From Cellvibrionales bacterium UBA4495 (GTDB lineage: Bacteria > Pseudomonadota > Gammaproteobacteria > Pseudomonadales > Porticoccaceae): a stretch of 6,813 nt of DNA. Positions 1 through 6,813 of this stretch are shown here, one piece after another. The translations under genes were made by a program, and so were the position numbers. Each line of letters opens with the position of its first letter. The stretch's first letter is position 1. The notes under the pieces were generated by a model. The model saw only the letters and a list, made by a program, of their open reading frames with translations, did not search any database and was not told where the DNA came from. The stretch spans positions 1 to 6,813 of the forward strand of contig DGNJ01000100.1 of NCBI GenBank assembly GCA_002388905.1, read 5' to 3'.

Positions 1-752
<752 letters not shown>

Positions 753-756
753 TCAC

Positions 757-1113
757 TTATGCCAGGGCAGCTTTTGCTTGATTGACGACAGAGGCAAAAG
801 CGGCCTTGTCGTGCACCGCCAGGTCGGCGAGCACGCGGCGATCCAACTCGATACCGGCCTTTTTCAGGCCCGCGATCAGCTGGCTGTAGGTAACGCCTTC
901 GGCGCGTGCCTGGGCGTTGATCCGGGCGATCCACAGGGTGCGGAAAGTACGCTTCTTGGCGCGACGGTCGCGATAGGCGTACTGTGCGGATTTGGTAACG
1001 GCCTGTTTGGCAACGCGATAGACGCGGCTGCGGGCACCGTAGTAGCCCTTGGCCTGCTTGAGAACTTTCTTGTGTCGACGGTGTGCGGTGACACCACGTT
1101 TGACGCGGGACAT
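757..1113 (-). CDS. rplT: 50S ribosomal protein L20
   Basis: A 118-residue protein, the same length as E. coli L20, which binds 23S rRNA early in large-subunit assembly. The family signature is clear: RVKRG at the N-terminus, [20 protein letters not shown] at 14-33, [15 protein letters not shown] at 44-58 and [11 protein letters not shown] at 60-70. The C-terminal globular part, from [12 protein letters not shown] (82-93) to QAKAALA, is the region that in E. coli also recognises the messenger for autoregulation. The start is an ATG with AGGAGG eight bases upstream, the strongest ribosome site in the cluster. It is 25 bases downstream of rpmI, consistent with co-translation. In enterobacteria L20 represses rpmI-rplT translation; a possible target structure lies in the infC-rpmI spacer. 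A hairpin and an intrinsic terminator follow. Confidence 0.98.
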   Translation of the reverse strand: MSRVKRGVTAHRRHKKVLKQAKGYYGARSRVYRVAKQAVTKSAQYAYRDRRAKKRTFRTLWIARINAQARAEGVTYSQLIAGLKKAGIELDRRVLADLAVHDKAAFASVVNQAKAALA

Positions 1114-1138
1114 TTCAATCTCCTCCTAAAATGGGCTA

Positions 1139-1330
1139 TCAGGAACGCAGCATGCGATCGACCAGCGGGGCGTCCGCCGCATTCAGCGTGCGGGTGCCGC
1201 GCAGGTTGCGCTTGCGCTTCTGGGACATCTTGGTGAGGATGTGGCTTCGGAAAGCCCGCTTGTGCTTGTAACCGGCACCGGTTTTCTTGAACCGTTTGGC
1301 GGCACCGCTGTGTACTTTGGCTTTTGGCAT
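1139..1330 (-). CDS. rpmI: 50S ribosomal protein L35
   Basis: A 63-residue, strongly basic protein matching L35, which is about 64 residues in the family. The diagnostic block [18 protein letters not shown] is at residues 9-26, followed by [17 protein letters not shown] at 29-45. L35 is a small structural protein of the large ribosomal subunit. The start ATG at 1330 is preceded by TGGAG, eight bases upstream. The gene sits between infC and rplT, as in nearly all bacteria with this cluster. Its 84-base upstream spacer holds a hairpin and a sequence able to pair with the 3' end of infC (see the 1361-1426 entry). The stop is TGA. Confidence 0.97.
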   Translation of the reverse strand: MPKAKVHSGAAKRFKKTGAGYKHKRAFRSHILTKMSQKRKRNLRGTRTLNAADAPLVDRMLRS

Positions 1331-1360
1331 TTTTAAAACTCCACAGAGTAGTAATTTAAT

Positions 1361-1426
1361 AAGAAGAAGACGCCCGGACAGCCAGCCAAAGGCTGCACGC
1401 GGTACGCTTGACTGCTACTTCTTCTT
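1361..1426 (-). promoter_or_regulatory. Candidate L20 translational operator in the infC-rpmI junction
   Basis: On the minus-strand transcript the last lysine codons of infC (AAGAAGAAG, 1426-1418) are perfectly complementary over nine bases to CTTCTTCTT (1369-1361) in the rpmI leader. The 48 bases between them contain a tight hairpin, CAGCC-TTT-GGCTG (1395-1383). A long-range pairing between the infC end and the rpmI leader with an internal stem recalls the E. coli L20 operator, where L20 binds between infC and rpmI and represses L35/L20 synthesis. The complementarity is seen in the sequence. L20 binding is inferred from gene order, and a pseudoknot was not demonstrated. Confidence 0.4.
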
Positions 1427-1957
1427 GCTTTTCGGGGCGATGACCATGGTGAGCTGCCGACCTTCCATTTTCGGTTGCTGCTCGACATTGCCCAGTTCGG
1501 CGAGATCTTCCTCTATGCGATGCATCATCTCCATACCGAGTTCCTGGTGGGCCATCTCGCGGCCGCGGAACCTCAGGGTTACCTTGGCCTTGTCCCCGTC
1601 TTCGAGAAAACGGGTCAGGTTGCGCAGCTTGACCTCGTAATCCCCTTGTTCCGTCCCGGGACGGAATTTCATTTCCTTGACCTGTGTCTGCTTCTGCTTC
1701 TTGCGTTGCGCCGCCTGCTGCTTCTTGTCCTCGAAGAGCTTCTTGCCGTAGTCCATGATCTTGCAGACTGGAGGCTCGGCATCGGGCGCAATTTCCACCA
1801 GGTCCAGGTTTGCAGATGACGCGGTTTCCAGGGCCTGTTCCAGGCCGACGATACCTACCTGTTCGCCATCTGCGCCTATCAGGCGGACCTCCGCGACATC
1901 GATCTCATCATTCATGCGCGAACGCTTTGCCCGCCCCTTGGCGTAATTTTTCTTAAT
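1415..1957 (-). CDS. infC: Translation initiation factor IF-3 (AUU start)
   Basis: A 180-residue protein if started at the ATT at 1957, equal to the length of E. coli IF3. IF3 binds the 30S subunit, checks the start codon and initiator tRNA, and keeps subunits apart. The N-domain contains [15 protein letters not shown] (about residues 23-37) and [12 protein letters not shown] (61-72). A lysine/glutamine-rich linker follows (about 73-92). The C-domain has [10 protein letters not shown] (93-102), DYEVKLRNL (106-114) and [15 protein letters not shown] (129-143), ending APKSKKK. I chose ATT because GGGAG lies eight bases upstream, the added residues [14 protein letters not shown] give a basic tail like those of other IF3s, and E. 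coli uses AUU here. The first ATG (1915) would drop this tail, and its only purine-rich stretch is poorly placed. Four bases separate the ATT from the thrS stop, suggesting translational coupling. Confidence 0.95.
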   Translation of the reverse strand: MKKNYAKGRAKRSRMNDEIDVAEVRLIGADGEQVGIVGLEQALETASSANLDLVEIAPDAEPPVCKIMDYGKKLFEDKKQQAAQRKKQKQTQVKEMKFRPGTEQGDYEVKLRNLTRFLEDGDKAKVTLRFRGREMAHQELGMEMMHRIEEDLAELGNVEQQPKMEGRQLTMVIAPKSKKK

Positions 1958-1970
1958 AACGCTATCTCCC
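1958..1970 (-). promoter_or_regulatory. infC ribosome binding site inside the thrS end
   Basis: GGGAG at 1970-1966 is formed by the last two codons of thrS (GGG AGA) and sits eight bases before the ATT initiation codon of infC. It decides the start choice: the downstream ATG at 1915 lacks a comparably placed site. Because IF3 rejects non-canonical start codons, an AUU start gives negative autoregulation of IF3, as established in E. coli. That the same loop operates here is inferred. Confidence 0.8.
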
Positions 1971-3899
1971 GTCTGGTTGATCCACTAGTAAGCGACCGCG
2001 GCTCAGTTCCTCTTCCCGCAAGCGTTCTGAAAACGCTTCAAGGGACATGGCGCCCAGATCTTCGCCGGATCGAGTGCGAACTGCCACGGTCTGCGTTTCC
2101 GATTCCCTATCGCCGACAACGACCAGGTAGGGAACCTTCTGGATAGTGTGCTCGCGGATTTTAAAACCGATTTTCTCGTTTCTCAAGTCGTTTATCGCCC
2201 GGAAGCCCTTGTTTTGCAATGCTTCCGTCACTTTTTGGGCATAGGGGGCCTGTTTGTCGGTGATATTGAGCACCACCGCCTGCTCCGGTGCCAGCCAGAG
2301 CGGAAAAGCGCCCTCGTAGTGCTCGATCAGGATACCGATAAACCGCTCGAAGGATCCCAGGATCGCCCGGTGCAACATGACCGGCACCTGGCGGGAGCCG
2401 TCCTCCGCCACATACTGGGCGTCCAGGCGGCCGGGCATGGAGAAATCCACCTGGATGGTACCCAACTGCCAGATACGGCCGATGCAGTCTTTCAGGGAGA
2501 ACTCGATCTTGGGGCCGTAGAAGGCGCCCTCGCCGGGCAAAAGCTCCCACGGCAGCGCCTTGCTGTCGAGGGCCTCGGCCAGCGCCTTTTCGGCCTTGTC
2601 CCAGATCTCGTCGGAGCCCACCCGCTGTTCCGGCCGTGTGGACAGCCGGTAGATGACTTCGTCGAAACCGAAATCGGCATAAACCTCGTGCAGAAAGTCG
2701 ATGAAATCCGCCACCTCGCCCTGGATCTGATCTTCGGTACAGAAGATGTGGGCATCGTCCTGGGTGAAGCCGCGCACCCGCATCAGGCCGTGCAGGGAGC
2801 CGGAAGGCTCGTTGCGGTGGCAGGAACCGAACTCCGCCAGGCGCAGGGGCAGGTCACGGTAGCTTTTCAGGCCCTGGTTGAACACCTGCACATGGCAGGG
2901 GCAATTCATGGGCTTGATGGCGTAGTCCCGCTCCTCGGCATGGAGGGCGAACATGTCGTCGCCGAATTTGTCGGCATGACCGGACTTCTGCCAGAGGCTG
3001 TAATCCACCACCTGGGGCGTGCGAATCTCGCGGTAGCCGTGACGGTTCTGCTGCCGGCGCATGTATTGCTCGATGGCCTGGTAGACAGTCCAGCCCCGGG
3101 GATGCCAGAAGGCCATGCCCGGCGCCTCCTCCTGCATATGGAAAAGACCGAGCCGCTTGGCGATTTTCCGGTGGTCGCGCTTTTCGGCCTCTTCCATGCG
3201 CCGCAGGTAGGCCTTCAGGTCCTTCTTGCTGGCCCAGGCGGTACCGTAAATGCGCTGGAGCATCTCGTTGCTGGAATCACCCCGCCAGTAGGCGCCGGCC
3301 ACCTTGGTGAGCTTGAAGGCGGGAATCTTGCCGGTGCTGGGCACATGGGGGCCCCGACACAGGTCGATAAAATCGTCCTGCCGATAGAGGGAGATATCCT
3401 CGGCGGAGGGAATTGAAGCGATAATCTCGGCCTTGTATTCCTCGCCCATGCCCCGGAAAAAATCCACCGCCTCGTCCCGGTCCATCACCTCGCGAACCAC
3501 CGGGTAGTCCGCCTTGGCGATTTCCTGCATTCGGGCCTCGATTTTCTCCAGGTCTTCCGGCGTGAAGGGCCGGTCAAAGGCGAAATCGTAGTAAAAGCCA
3601 TCCTCGATTACCGGACCGATGGTGACCTGGGCTTCCGGAAAGAGGTCCTTCACCGCCTGGGCCAGCAGGTGCGCACAGGAATGGCGAATAACTTCCAGGC
3701 CTTCCTCGTCGCGCCCGGTGACAATGGCCAGGTCGCTGTTGGCGTCGATCACGTAGTCGGTATCCACCAGCTTACCGTCCACCCTGCCCGCCAGGGCGGC
3801 CTTGGCGAGGCCGGGACCGATATCCTCGGCCACCCGGTGAACGGACACAGGGGCGTCGTAATGACGCTGGCTGCCATCGGGGAGAGTAATATCCGGCAT
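1962..3899 (-). CDS. thrS: Threonyl-tRNA synthetase
   Basis: A 645-residue class II enzyme (E. coli 642) that charges tRNA-Thr. Residues 1-62 form the TGS domain. The editing domain carries the hydrolytic residues H73 and H77 (in HSCAH) and C181 and H185 (in CRGPH), so mischarged Ser-tRNA should be cleared. The catalytic core has the zinc ligands C333, H384 and H510, motif 2 arginine R362 in [12 protein letters not shown]464 in YGPKIEF, and motif 3 R519 in GSFERF. Residues from about 535 form the anticodon-binding domain. The start is the ATG at 3899 with AAGGA seven bases upstream; it gives the family-typical [15 protein letters not shown]. An in-frame GTG at 3914 overlaps this ribosome site and is rejected. 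The zinc-ligand segment reads MNCPCHV where E. coli has MNCPGHV. The stop lies four bases before the infC start. Confidence 0.98.
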   Translation of the reverse strand: MPDITLPDGSQRHYDAPVSVHRVAEDIGPGLAKAALAGRVDGKLVDTDYVIDANSDLAIVTGRDEEGLEVIRHSCAHLLAQAVKDLFPEAQVTIGPVIEDGFYYDFAFDRPFTPEDLEKIEARMQEIAKADYPVVREVMDRDEAVDFFRGMGEEYKAEIIASIPSAEDISLYRQDDFIDLCRGPHVPSTGKIPAFKLTKVAGAYWRGDSSNEMLQRIYGTAWASKKDLKAYLRRMEEAEKRDHRKIAKRLGLFHMQEEAPGMAFWHPRGWTVYQAIEQYMRRQQNRHGYREIRTPQVVDYSLWQKSGHADKFGDDMFALHAEERDYAIKPMNCPCHVQVFNQGLKSYRDLPLRLAEFGSCHRNEPSGSLHGLMRVRGFTQDDAHIFCTEDQIQGEVADFIDFLHEVYADFGFDEVIYRLSTRPEQRVGSDEIWDKAEKALAEALDSKALPWELLPGEGAFYGPKIEFSLKDCIGRIWQLGTIQVDFSMPGRLDAQYVAEDGSRQVPVMLHRAILGSFERFIGILIEHYEGAFPLWLAPEQAVVLNITDKQAPYAQKVTEALQNKGFRAINDLRNEKIGFKIREHTIQKVPYLVVVGDRESETQTVAVRTRSGEDLGAMSLEAFSERLREEELSRGRLLVDQPDGR

Positions 3900-4010
3900 G
3901 AATCCTTCCTTCACTTCCAGTGGTGACCCCTACCAAAGGCCACGTGGGTATTTGCAATGCGACGGTGCTAAACCGACGCTGTGGCGGGCCAGTTCCCGCC
4001 GGGGAAAAAC
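3900..4010 (-). promoter_or_regulatory. Structured thrS leader between tRNA-Val and thrS
   Basis: These 111 bases contain no clear -35/-10 pair and no T-run terminator, suggesting that thrS is transcribed through from tRNA-Val. Visible structures in transcript order are CCAGTT (4013-4008) able to pair with AACTGG (3994-3989), a competing hairpin GGCGGG/CCCGCC (4000-3995 with 3988-3983), and a stem GCGTCGG/CCGTCGC (3979-3973 with 3965-3959) with one T-T mismatch and a 7-base loop. E. coli thrS is repressed by its own enzyme binding tRNA-like leader stems. The 7-base loop here (TTTAGCA) does not display a threonine anticodon, so a similar control is not shown. Confidence 0.4.
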
Positions 4011-4087
4011 TGGTAGGCACGAGTGGATTCGAACCACCGACCCCCACCATGTCAAGGTGGTGCTCTAACCAACTGAGCTACGTGCCT
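4011..4087 (-). tRNA. tRNA-Val (anticodon GAC)
   Basis: A 77-base cloverleaf including an encoded CCA end. The acceptor stem AGGCACG pairs perfectly with CGTGCCT, followed by discriminator A and CCA. The D arm contains AGCTCAGTTGGTTAGAGC, the anticodon stem CCACC/GGTGG closes the loop TTGACAT with anticodon GAC, and the T arm contains GGTTCGAATCC. Anticodon GAC reads the valine codons GTC and GTT. It stands alone directly upstream of thrS and behind a promoter with a stable-RNA type discriminator. No terminator follows it, so its 3' end is probably made by nucleolytic processing of a longer thrS transcript. Confidence 0.97.
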
Positions 4088-4096
4088 GTTCAGAGG

Positions 4097-4131
4097 CGCG
4101 CATTTTATATCAGCGACGTCGGGGAATACAA
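4097..4131 (-). promoter_or_regulatory. Promoter of tRNA-Val (and probably thrS)
   Basis: The -35 box TTGTAT (4131-4126) and -10 box TATAAA (4109-4104) are separated by 16 bases, and the -10 box is followed by a very GC-rich stretch (GCGCGCC after the AT) up to the predicted start near 4097. A near-consensus -10 plus a GC-rich discriminator is the usual signature of tRNA and rRNA promoters under stringent (ppGpp) control. The -35 match is only moderate. Confidence 0.65.
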
Positions 4132-4333
4132 CCGGAAACGGCCTCCAGCTTTAGTGCCGGTCATGTGTCCGGACGGGATTGGCGAGCCGACTATCTGTCC
4201 GCTTGACGTCGGGCGCCGGATGCCCTTCACAACCCAAACCGGGACACAGGGACAGACAACACGCAGGGCAAAATTTATTCAGGAGCACAGGTTTGACGGT
4301 GTCAGTCGTCACAGGTACACCGCCCGAAACAAG
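4132..4333. other. Intergenic stretch without recognised gene
   Basis: About 200 bases lie between the tRNA promoter and the stop codon of the 5'-nucleotidase gene. I see no convincing coding region, tRNA, repeat or T-run terminator. The only structure noted is a weak inverted repeat, TGACG (4294-4298) with CGTCA (4307-4311), after the nucleotidase gene on the minus strand, which could mark the end of that message. Confidence 0.4.
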
Positions 4334-5239
4334 TCACCCCCTTTCGTTGGCCACCCCGTGCGGTACATGCCCGGTGGAAACATGGGGGCTGGCGGATTCG
4401 CAGTGCTGCTGCTGATCGTCGAAAAAGACATCGGCACCGTAGGACTTGAGGAACTCGCCCTTGGGCAACCCGCCCAGGAACAGGGATTCGTCGATACGAA
4501 TATTCCAGGCCCGCAGGGTCATCACGACCCGTTCGTGGGCGGGTGCGGAGCGGGCCGTCACCAGGGCCGTGCGAATGGGGCATTCATTGGGCTTGAACTC
4601 CGCCTGCAGACGATGCAGCGCCGACAGGAAATTCTTGAAGGGGCCGGCGTTCAGGGGTTCCCGTGCCGAGGCTTTCTCACTGCGGGCGAATTCCTCCAGG
4701 CCCTTTTGCTTGAACACTTTTTCCGCTTCGTCGGAGAAAATCACCGCGTCGCCGTCGAAAGCAAAGCGCAGTTCGTCGTCGTCCCTATGGGTTTTCGAAG
4801 ACGGCAAGAGAGTGGCCGCCGCGACACCGTTCTTGAGGGCATTGCGCACGTCTTCGGCCTGGGTGGAGAGAAACAGGTGGCAGCCGAATGCCGAGACATA
4901 GCGGTAGGGGCTTTCACCACCGCAAAAGGCGGCGCGGGTGATATTGAGCTTGTAGTGTTCGATGGAATTGAAAACCCGCAGCCCGGTATCGGCGGAATTG
5001 CGGGAAAGCAGGATCACCTCGACTCTCGGTTCGCCGCCCAGTTTTTCATTGATGCGCAGCATCTTCTGAACAAGCGGGAAGGCTTCCCCGGGTTCGAGAA
5101 CCTCGTTCTCCCGGTCGATCTGGTGCTGGGAATAGGCCGCCAGGCCCTCTTCCCGGAACACCCGGTCGCTCTCCGTAAGATCGAACAGTACCCGGGAGGA
5201 TATGGCGATAACCAGCTTGTCGCCCAGATTGGCTGCCAT
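4334..5239 (-). CDS. Cytosolic 5'-nucleotidase, cN-I type
   Basis: A 301-residue soluble protein of the 5'-nucleotidase family related to vertebrate NT5C1A, which removes the phosphate from nucleoside monophosphates, mainly AMP in the animal enzymes. The N-terminal block VIAISSRVLFDL (10-21), EEGL (30-33) and ENEVLEPG (44-51) matches the family. The HAD-like catalytic motifs follow in order: FDGDAVIFSDEAE (161-173), TARS (228-231), the lysine of GLPKGEFL (257-264) and VFFDDQ (271-276). No signal peptide or membrane segment is visible. The start is the ATG at 5239 with AAGGAG eight bases upstream; in-frame ATGs at 5275 and 5338 lack such a site and would add an atypical tail. It is divergent from the fructosamine kinase gene. 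A nucleotide salvage or turnover role is likely, but the substrate cannot be read from sequence. Confidence 0.93.
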   Translation of the reverse strand: MAANLGDKLVIAISSRVLFDLTESDRVFREEGLAAYSQHQIDRENEVLEPGEAFPLVQKMLRINEKLGGEPRVEVILLSRNSADTGLRVFNSIEHYKLNITRAAFCGGESPYRYVSAFGCHLFLSTQAEDVRNALKNGVAAATLLPSSKTHRDDDELRFAFDGDAVIFSDEAEKVFKQKGLEEFARSEKASAREPLNAGPFKNFLSALHRLQAEFKPNECPIRTALVTARSAPAHERVVMTLRAWNIRIDESLFLGGLPKGEFLKSYGADVFFDDQQQHCESASPHVSTGHVPHGVANERG

Positions 5240-5259
5240 ACGCAAGACTCCTTTGCCAT

Positions 5260-5295
5260 TGCCGCCATTATCCATTAAGGCGCTTTGCCTGGCCA
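5260..5295 (-). promoter_or_regulatory. Candidate promoter of the 5'-nucleotidase gene
   Basis: On the minus strand TGGCCA (5295-5290) and GATAAT (5272-5267) are 17 bases apart. The -10 box differs from consensus at one position; the -35 box matches four of six. A start near 5260 would leave a leader of about 20 bases carrying the AAGGAG ribosome site at 5253-5248. Confidence 0.4.
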
Positions 5296-5320
5296 GCCAT
5301 CGAAAGCTATGCTGGCAACA
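5285..5320 (+). promoter_or_regulatory. Candidate promoter of the fructosamine kinase gene
   Basis: TTGCCT (5285-5290) and TATGCT (5308-5313) are separated by exactly 17 bases, each matching four of six consensus positions. A start near 5320 would give a leader of about 27 bases before the ATG at 5347. The -35 box overlaps the -35 region proposed for the divergent nucleotidase promoter. Confidence 0.45.
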
Positions 5321-5346
5321 CCCTTTCGAGACGAGCACGAGCCATC

Positions 5347-6201
5347 ATGCCGCTACCACAGGCTGTTCAGAAACAGGTGGAGGCCATCCTGGAATCGCCC
5401 CTCGAGCGGGCCGACCCCGTCGCCGGCGGCGATATCAACCAGGCCTGGTCGCTCACCGGCCGCACCGGCGAGCGCTTCTTCCTCAAACACCACGCTTCCC
5501 CGCCACCCGGATTATTTGACGCCGAAGCCCACGGGCTTGAGGCAATCGCCCGAACCGGCACACTGCCCGTGCCCGGCGTTATTGCCGTCGGGGAACACTT
5601 CCTGCTGCTGGAGCTGATCGAAACCGGCCACCCCCAGGACGGCTTCTGGCAGGCATTCGGCGAGGCCCTCGCCGCCCTGCACCGCCACGGCCGGGAAAGC
5701 TTCGGTTTCGACGGCGACAACTATATCGGCCTGACACCCCAGCCCAACCCCGACAGCACCGACGGCCATGCCTTTTTCGCGGAACACCGCCTGCGCCACC
5801 AGGGCCGGCTGGCTCTGGAACGGGGGCTGCTGGACAGCGGGGAAATGACCGGCCTGGAGCGGGTTATCGACCGGCTGCCGGAACTGGTGCCAAAGCAGCC
5901 CCCGAGCCTGATCCACGGCGACCTCTGGTCCGGCAACTTCCTCTGCAACCGCAACGGCGAGCCGGTATTGATCGACCCCGCCGCCCACTATGGCTGGGCC
6001 GAGGCGGAACTGGCCTTCACCACGCTGTTCGGCGGTTTCAGCGAGGCCTTTTATCGAGCCTACGAAGCGGCTTCAGAGATTGCGCCGGACTGGCGCGACC
6101 GGTGCGATATCTACAACCTCTACCACCTGCTCAACCACCTGAACCTGTTCGGCGGAGGTTACCGGGGTTCGGTCAGGCGTATCCTGGCCCGGTACGGGTA
6201 G
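5347..6201 (+). CDS. Fructosamine kinase family protein (ketosamine-3-kinase-like)
   Basis: A 284-residue protein with the small-kinase fold of the fructosamine-3-kinase family (E. coli YniA, human FN3K). Members phosphorylate sugar adducts on glycated amines, which makes the adduct unstable and reverses early protein glycation. Visible elements are the nucleotide-binding loop GGDINQAW (27-34), the lysine of FFLKHH (K47), E60 in AEAHGLE, the hinge LLLELIETG (86-94), FFAEHRLRHQGRLA (143-156), the catalytic loop IHGDLWSGN (189-197) and the metal-binding LIDPAAHYGWAEAELA (208-223), where DPA replaces the DFG of protein kinases. The ATG at 5347 has only a weak GAG ribosome site, but the protein length is normal. 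The loop lacks the cysteine that acts as a redox switch in some eukaryotic homologues (aspartate D29 instead). The precise substrate is not known for most bacterial members. Confidence 0.93.
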   Translation: MPLPQAVQKQVEAILESPLERADPVAGGDINQAWSLTGRTGERFFLKHHASPPPGLFDAEAHGLEAIARTGTLPVPGVIAVGEHFLLLELIETGHPQDGFWQAFGEALAALHRHGRESFGFDGDNYIGLTPQPNPDSTDGHAFFAEHRLRHQGRLALERGLLDSGEMTGLERVIDRLPELVPKQPPSLIHGDLWSGNFLCNRNGEPVLIDPAAHYGWAEAELAFTTLFGGFSEAFYRAYEAASEIAPDWRDRCDIYNLYHLLNHLNLFGGGYRGSVRRILARYG

Positions 6202-6203
6202 CC

Positions 6204-6225
6204 CGCGGCCGCCAGGGTCGCCGCG
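6204..6225. terminator. Possible weak bidirectional terminator between convergent genes
   Basis: A 6-base perfect inverted repeat, CGCGGC (6204-6209) and GCCGCG (6220-6225), with a 10-base loop fills most of the 29-base gap between the convergent stop codons. No T-run follows on either strand, so it would be a weak or factor-assisted terminator at best. Confidence 0.3.
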
Positions 6226-6230
6226 TCCCC

Positions 6231-6813
6231 CTACCGTTGTTCGAAAAACTGTCGGGTAAGACGGAAAACAACCGGGCTCAACAGCAACAGGGCGATCAGG
6301 TTGGGGATCGCCATCATGCCGTTCAGCGTATCGGCGATGGTCCACACCAGGTCCAGGTGGACGCTGGCGCCGACAAAAACCACCGCCACCCAGAGAACGC
6401 GAAAGGGAACGATGGCCCTGATGCCCAGCAGGAATTCCACGCAGCGCTCGCCATAGTAGCTCCAGCCCAGCATGGTGGTAAAAGCGAAGAGCGACAGGGA
6501 CAGGGCCACCACCCTGTCGCCCTGGGGCAGCGCCGTGTCAAAGGCCAGGGCGGTGATGGCGGCACCCTCCTCGCCGCTGTTCCAGGCCCCGGTGACAATC
6601 AGCACCAGCCCCGTGAGGGTGCACACCACCAGGGTGTCGATAAAGGTGCCGAGCATGGCGATAAAGCCCTGGCGCACGGGGCTGTTGGTCTCCGCCGCGG
6701 CATGGGCTATGGGGGCACTGCCAAGCCCCGCCTCGTTGGAGAAAATACCCCGGGCCACTCCCATGCGGATGGCCAGCATCACCGTGGCGCCGGCAAAGCC
6801 GCCGCCGGCCGCG
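6231..6813 (-). CDS. Sodium:alanine/glycine symporter, AGCS family, C-terminal part (runs off right edge)
   Basis: The last 193 residues of an inner-membrane amino acid transporter; the family is usually around 450-540 residues, so the start lies beyond 6813. AGCS proteins import alanine or glycine with sodium. The strongest signature is the block GVARGIFSNEAGLGSAPIAHAA near visible residues 18-39, preceded by a glycine-rich GGGFAGA. Several hydrophobic segments follow: about 50-77 (MLGTFIDTLVVCTLTGLVLI), 101-130 (containing TTMLGWSYYGER), 134-155 and 166-185, ending with the polar tail RLTRQFFEQR. The GTG at 6782 is internal, because the conserved sequence continues upstream to the window edge. 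It converges on the fructosamine kinase gene with a 29-base gap and is not in an operon with it. Whether alanine or glycine is the substrate cannot be told. Confidence 0.93.
   Translation of the reverse strand, partial: AAGGGFAGATVMLAIRMGVARGIFSNEAGLGSAPIAHAAAETNSPVRQGFIAMLGTFIDTLVVCTLTGLVLIVTGAWNSGEEGAAITALAFDTALPQGDRVVALSLSLFAFTTMLGWSYYGERCVEFLLGIRAIVPFRVLWVAVVFVGASVHLDLVWTIADTLNGMMAIPNLIALLLLSPVVFRLTRQFFEQR

Noticed and set aside
2148..3416. A 422-codon plus-strand open frame inside thrS
   Set aside because: It is antisense to a full-length ThrRS with all catalytic residues intact. Long antisense frames are common opposite GC-rich genes, and no independent ribosome site or domain was seen.
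3900..3914. GTG at 3914 as an upstream thrS start
   Set aside because: It would add five residues (VKEGF) that overlap the ribosome site of the ATG at 3899, and ThrRS proteins normally begin at the MP-ITLPDGS position.
3940..3947. Palindrome CCACGTGG as an operator
   Set aside because: A single 8-base palindrome in GC-rich DNA is expected by chance, and there is no second copy or adjacent promoter to support an operator.
3959..3979. A tRNA-Thr anticodon-arm mimic in the thrS leader
   Set aside because: The stem has a 7-base loop like an anticodon arm, but the loop TTTAGCA has none of the Thr anticodons (GGT, TGT, CGT) in place, and one stem pair is mismatched.
3920..5278. A 452-codon plus-strand open frame across tRNA-Val and the nucleotidase gene
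   Set aside because: It reads through a tRNA gene and its promoter and is antisense to the nucleotidase; its product has no recognisable motif.
5240..5338. Longer starts for the nucleotidase (ATG at 5275 or 5338)
   Set aside because: Neither has a ribosome site, the extension does not resemble the family N-terminus, and it would run across the proposed divergent promoters.

Overview
The window is a conserved housekeeping stretch of a GC-rich bacterial chromosome, almost certainly gammaproteobacterial. The evidence is the minus-strand gene order tRNA-Val, thrS, infC, rpmI, rplT, pheS, the close resemblance of all five proteins to their E. coli and Pseudomonas counterparts, and an AUU initiation codon on infC. 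I cannot place it below class level.

Left part (1-4131, read right to left on the minus strand): a stable-RNA type promoter precedes tRNA-Val(GAC). After a structured 111-base leader comes thrS (threonyl-tRNA synthetase), then infC (IF3) four bases later, then rpmI (L35), rplT (L20) and the first two thirds of pheS (phenylalanyl-tRNA synthetase alpha chain), which runs off the left edge. These genes make parts of the translation machinery. Three non-coding intervals carry most of the regulatory signal: the thrS-infC junction (AUU start, ribosome site inside thrS), the infC-rpmI spacer (a candidate L20 autoregulatory structure) and the rplT-pheS spacer (a strong intrinsic terminator or attenuator flanked by two more hairpins).

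Middle (4132-4333): about 200 bases between the tRNA promoter and the end of the next gene, in which I see no gene and only a weak hairpin.

Right part (4334-6813): a cytosolic 5'-nucleotidase of the cN-I type (minus) is divergent from a fructosamine-kinase family protein (plus), with back-to-back promoter candidates in a 107-base gap. The fructosamine kinase converges on a sodium:alanine/glycine symporter (AGCS family, minus), whose N-terminal part lies beyond the right edge. These three genes look like independent metabolic, repair and transport functions, not an operon.

I found no mobile element, CRISPR array, toxin-antitoxin pair, phage gene or unrecognised protein. The observations worth following are RNA-level regulatory structures in the translation operon. 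I do not see evidence for a previously undescribed system.
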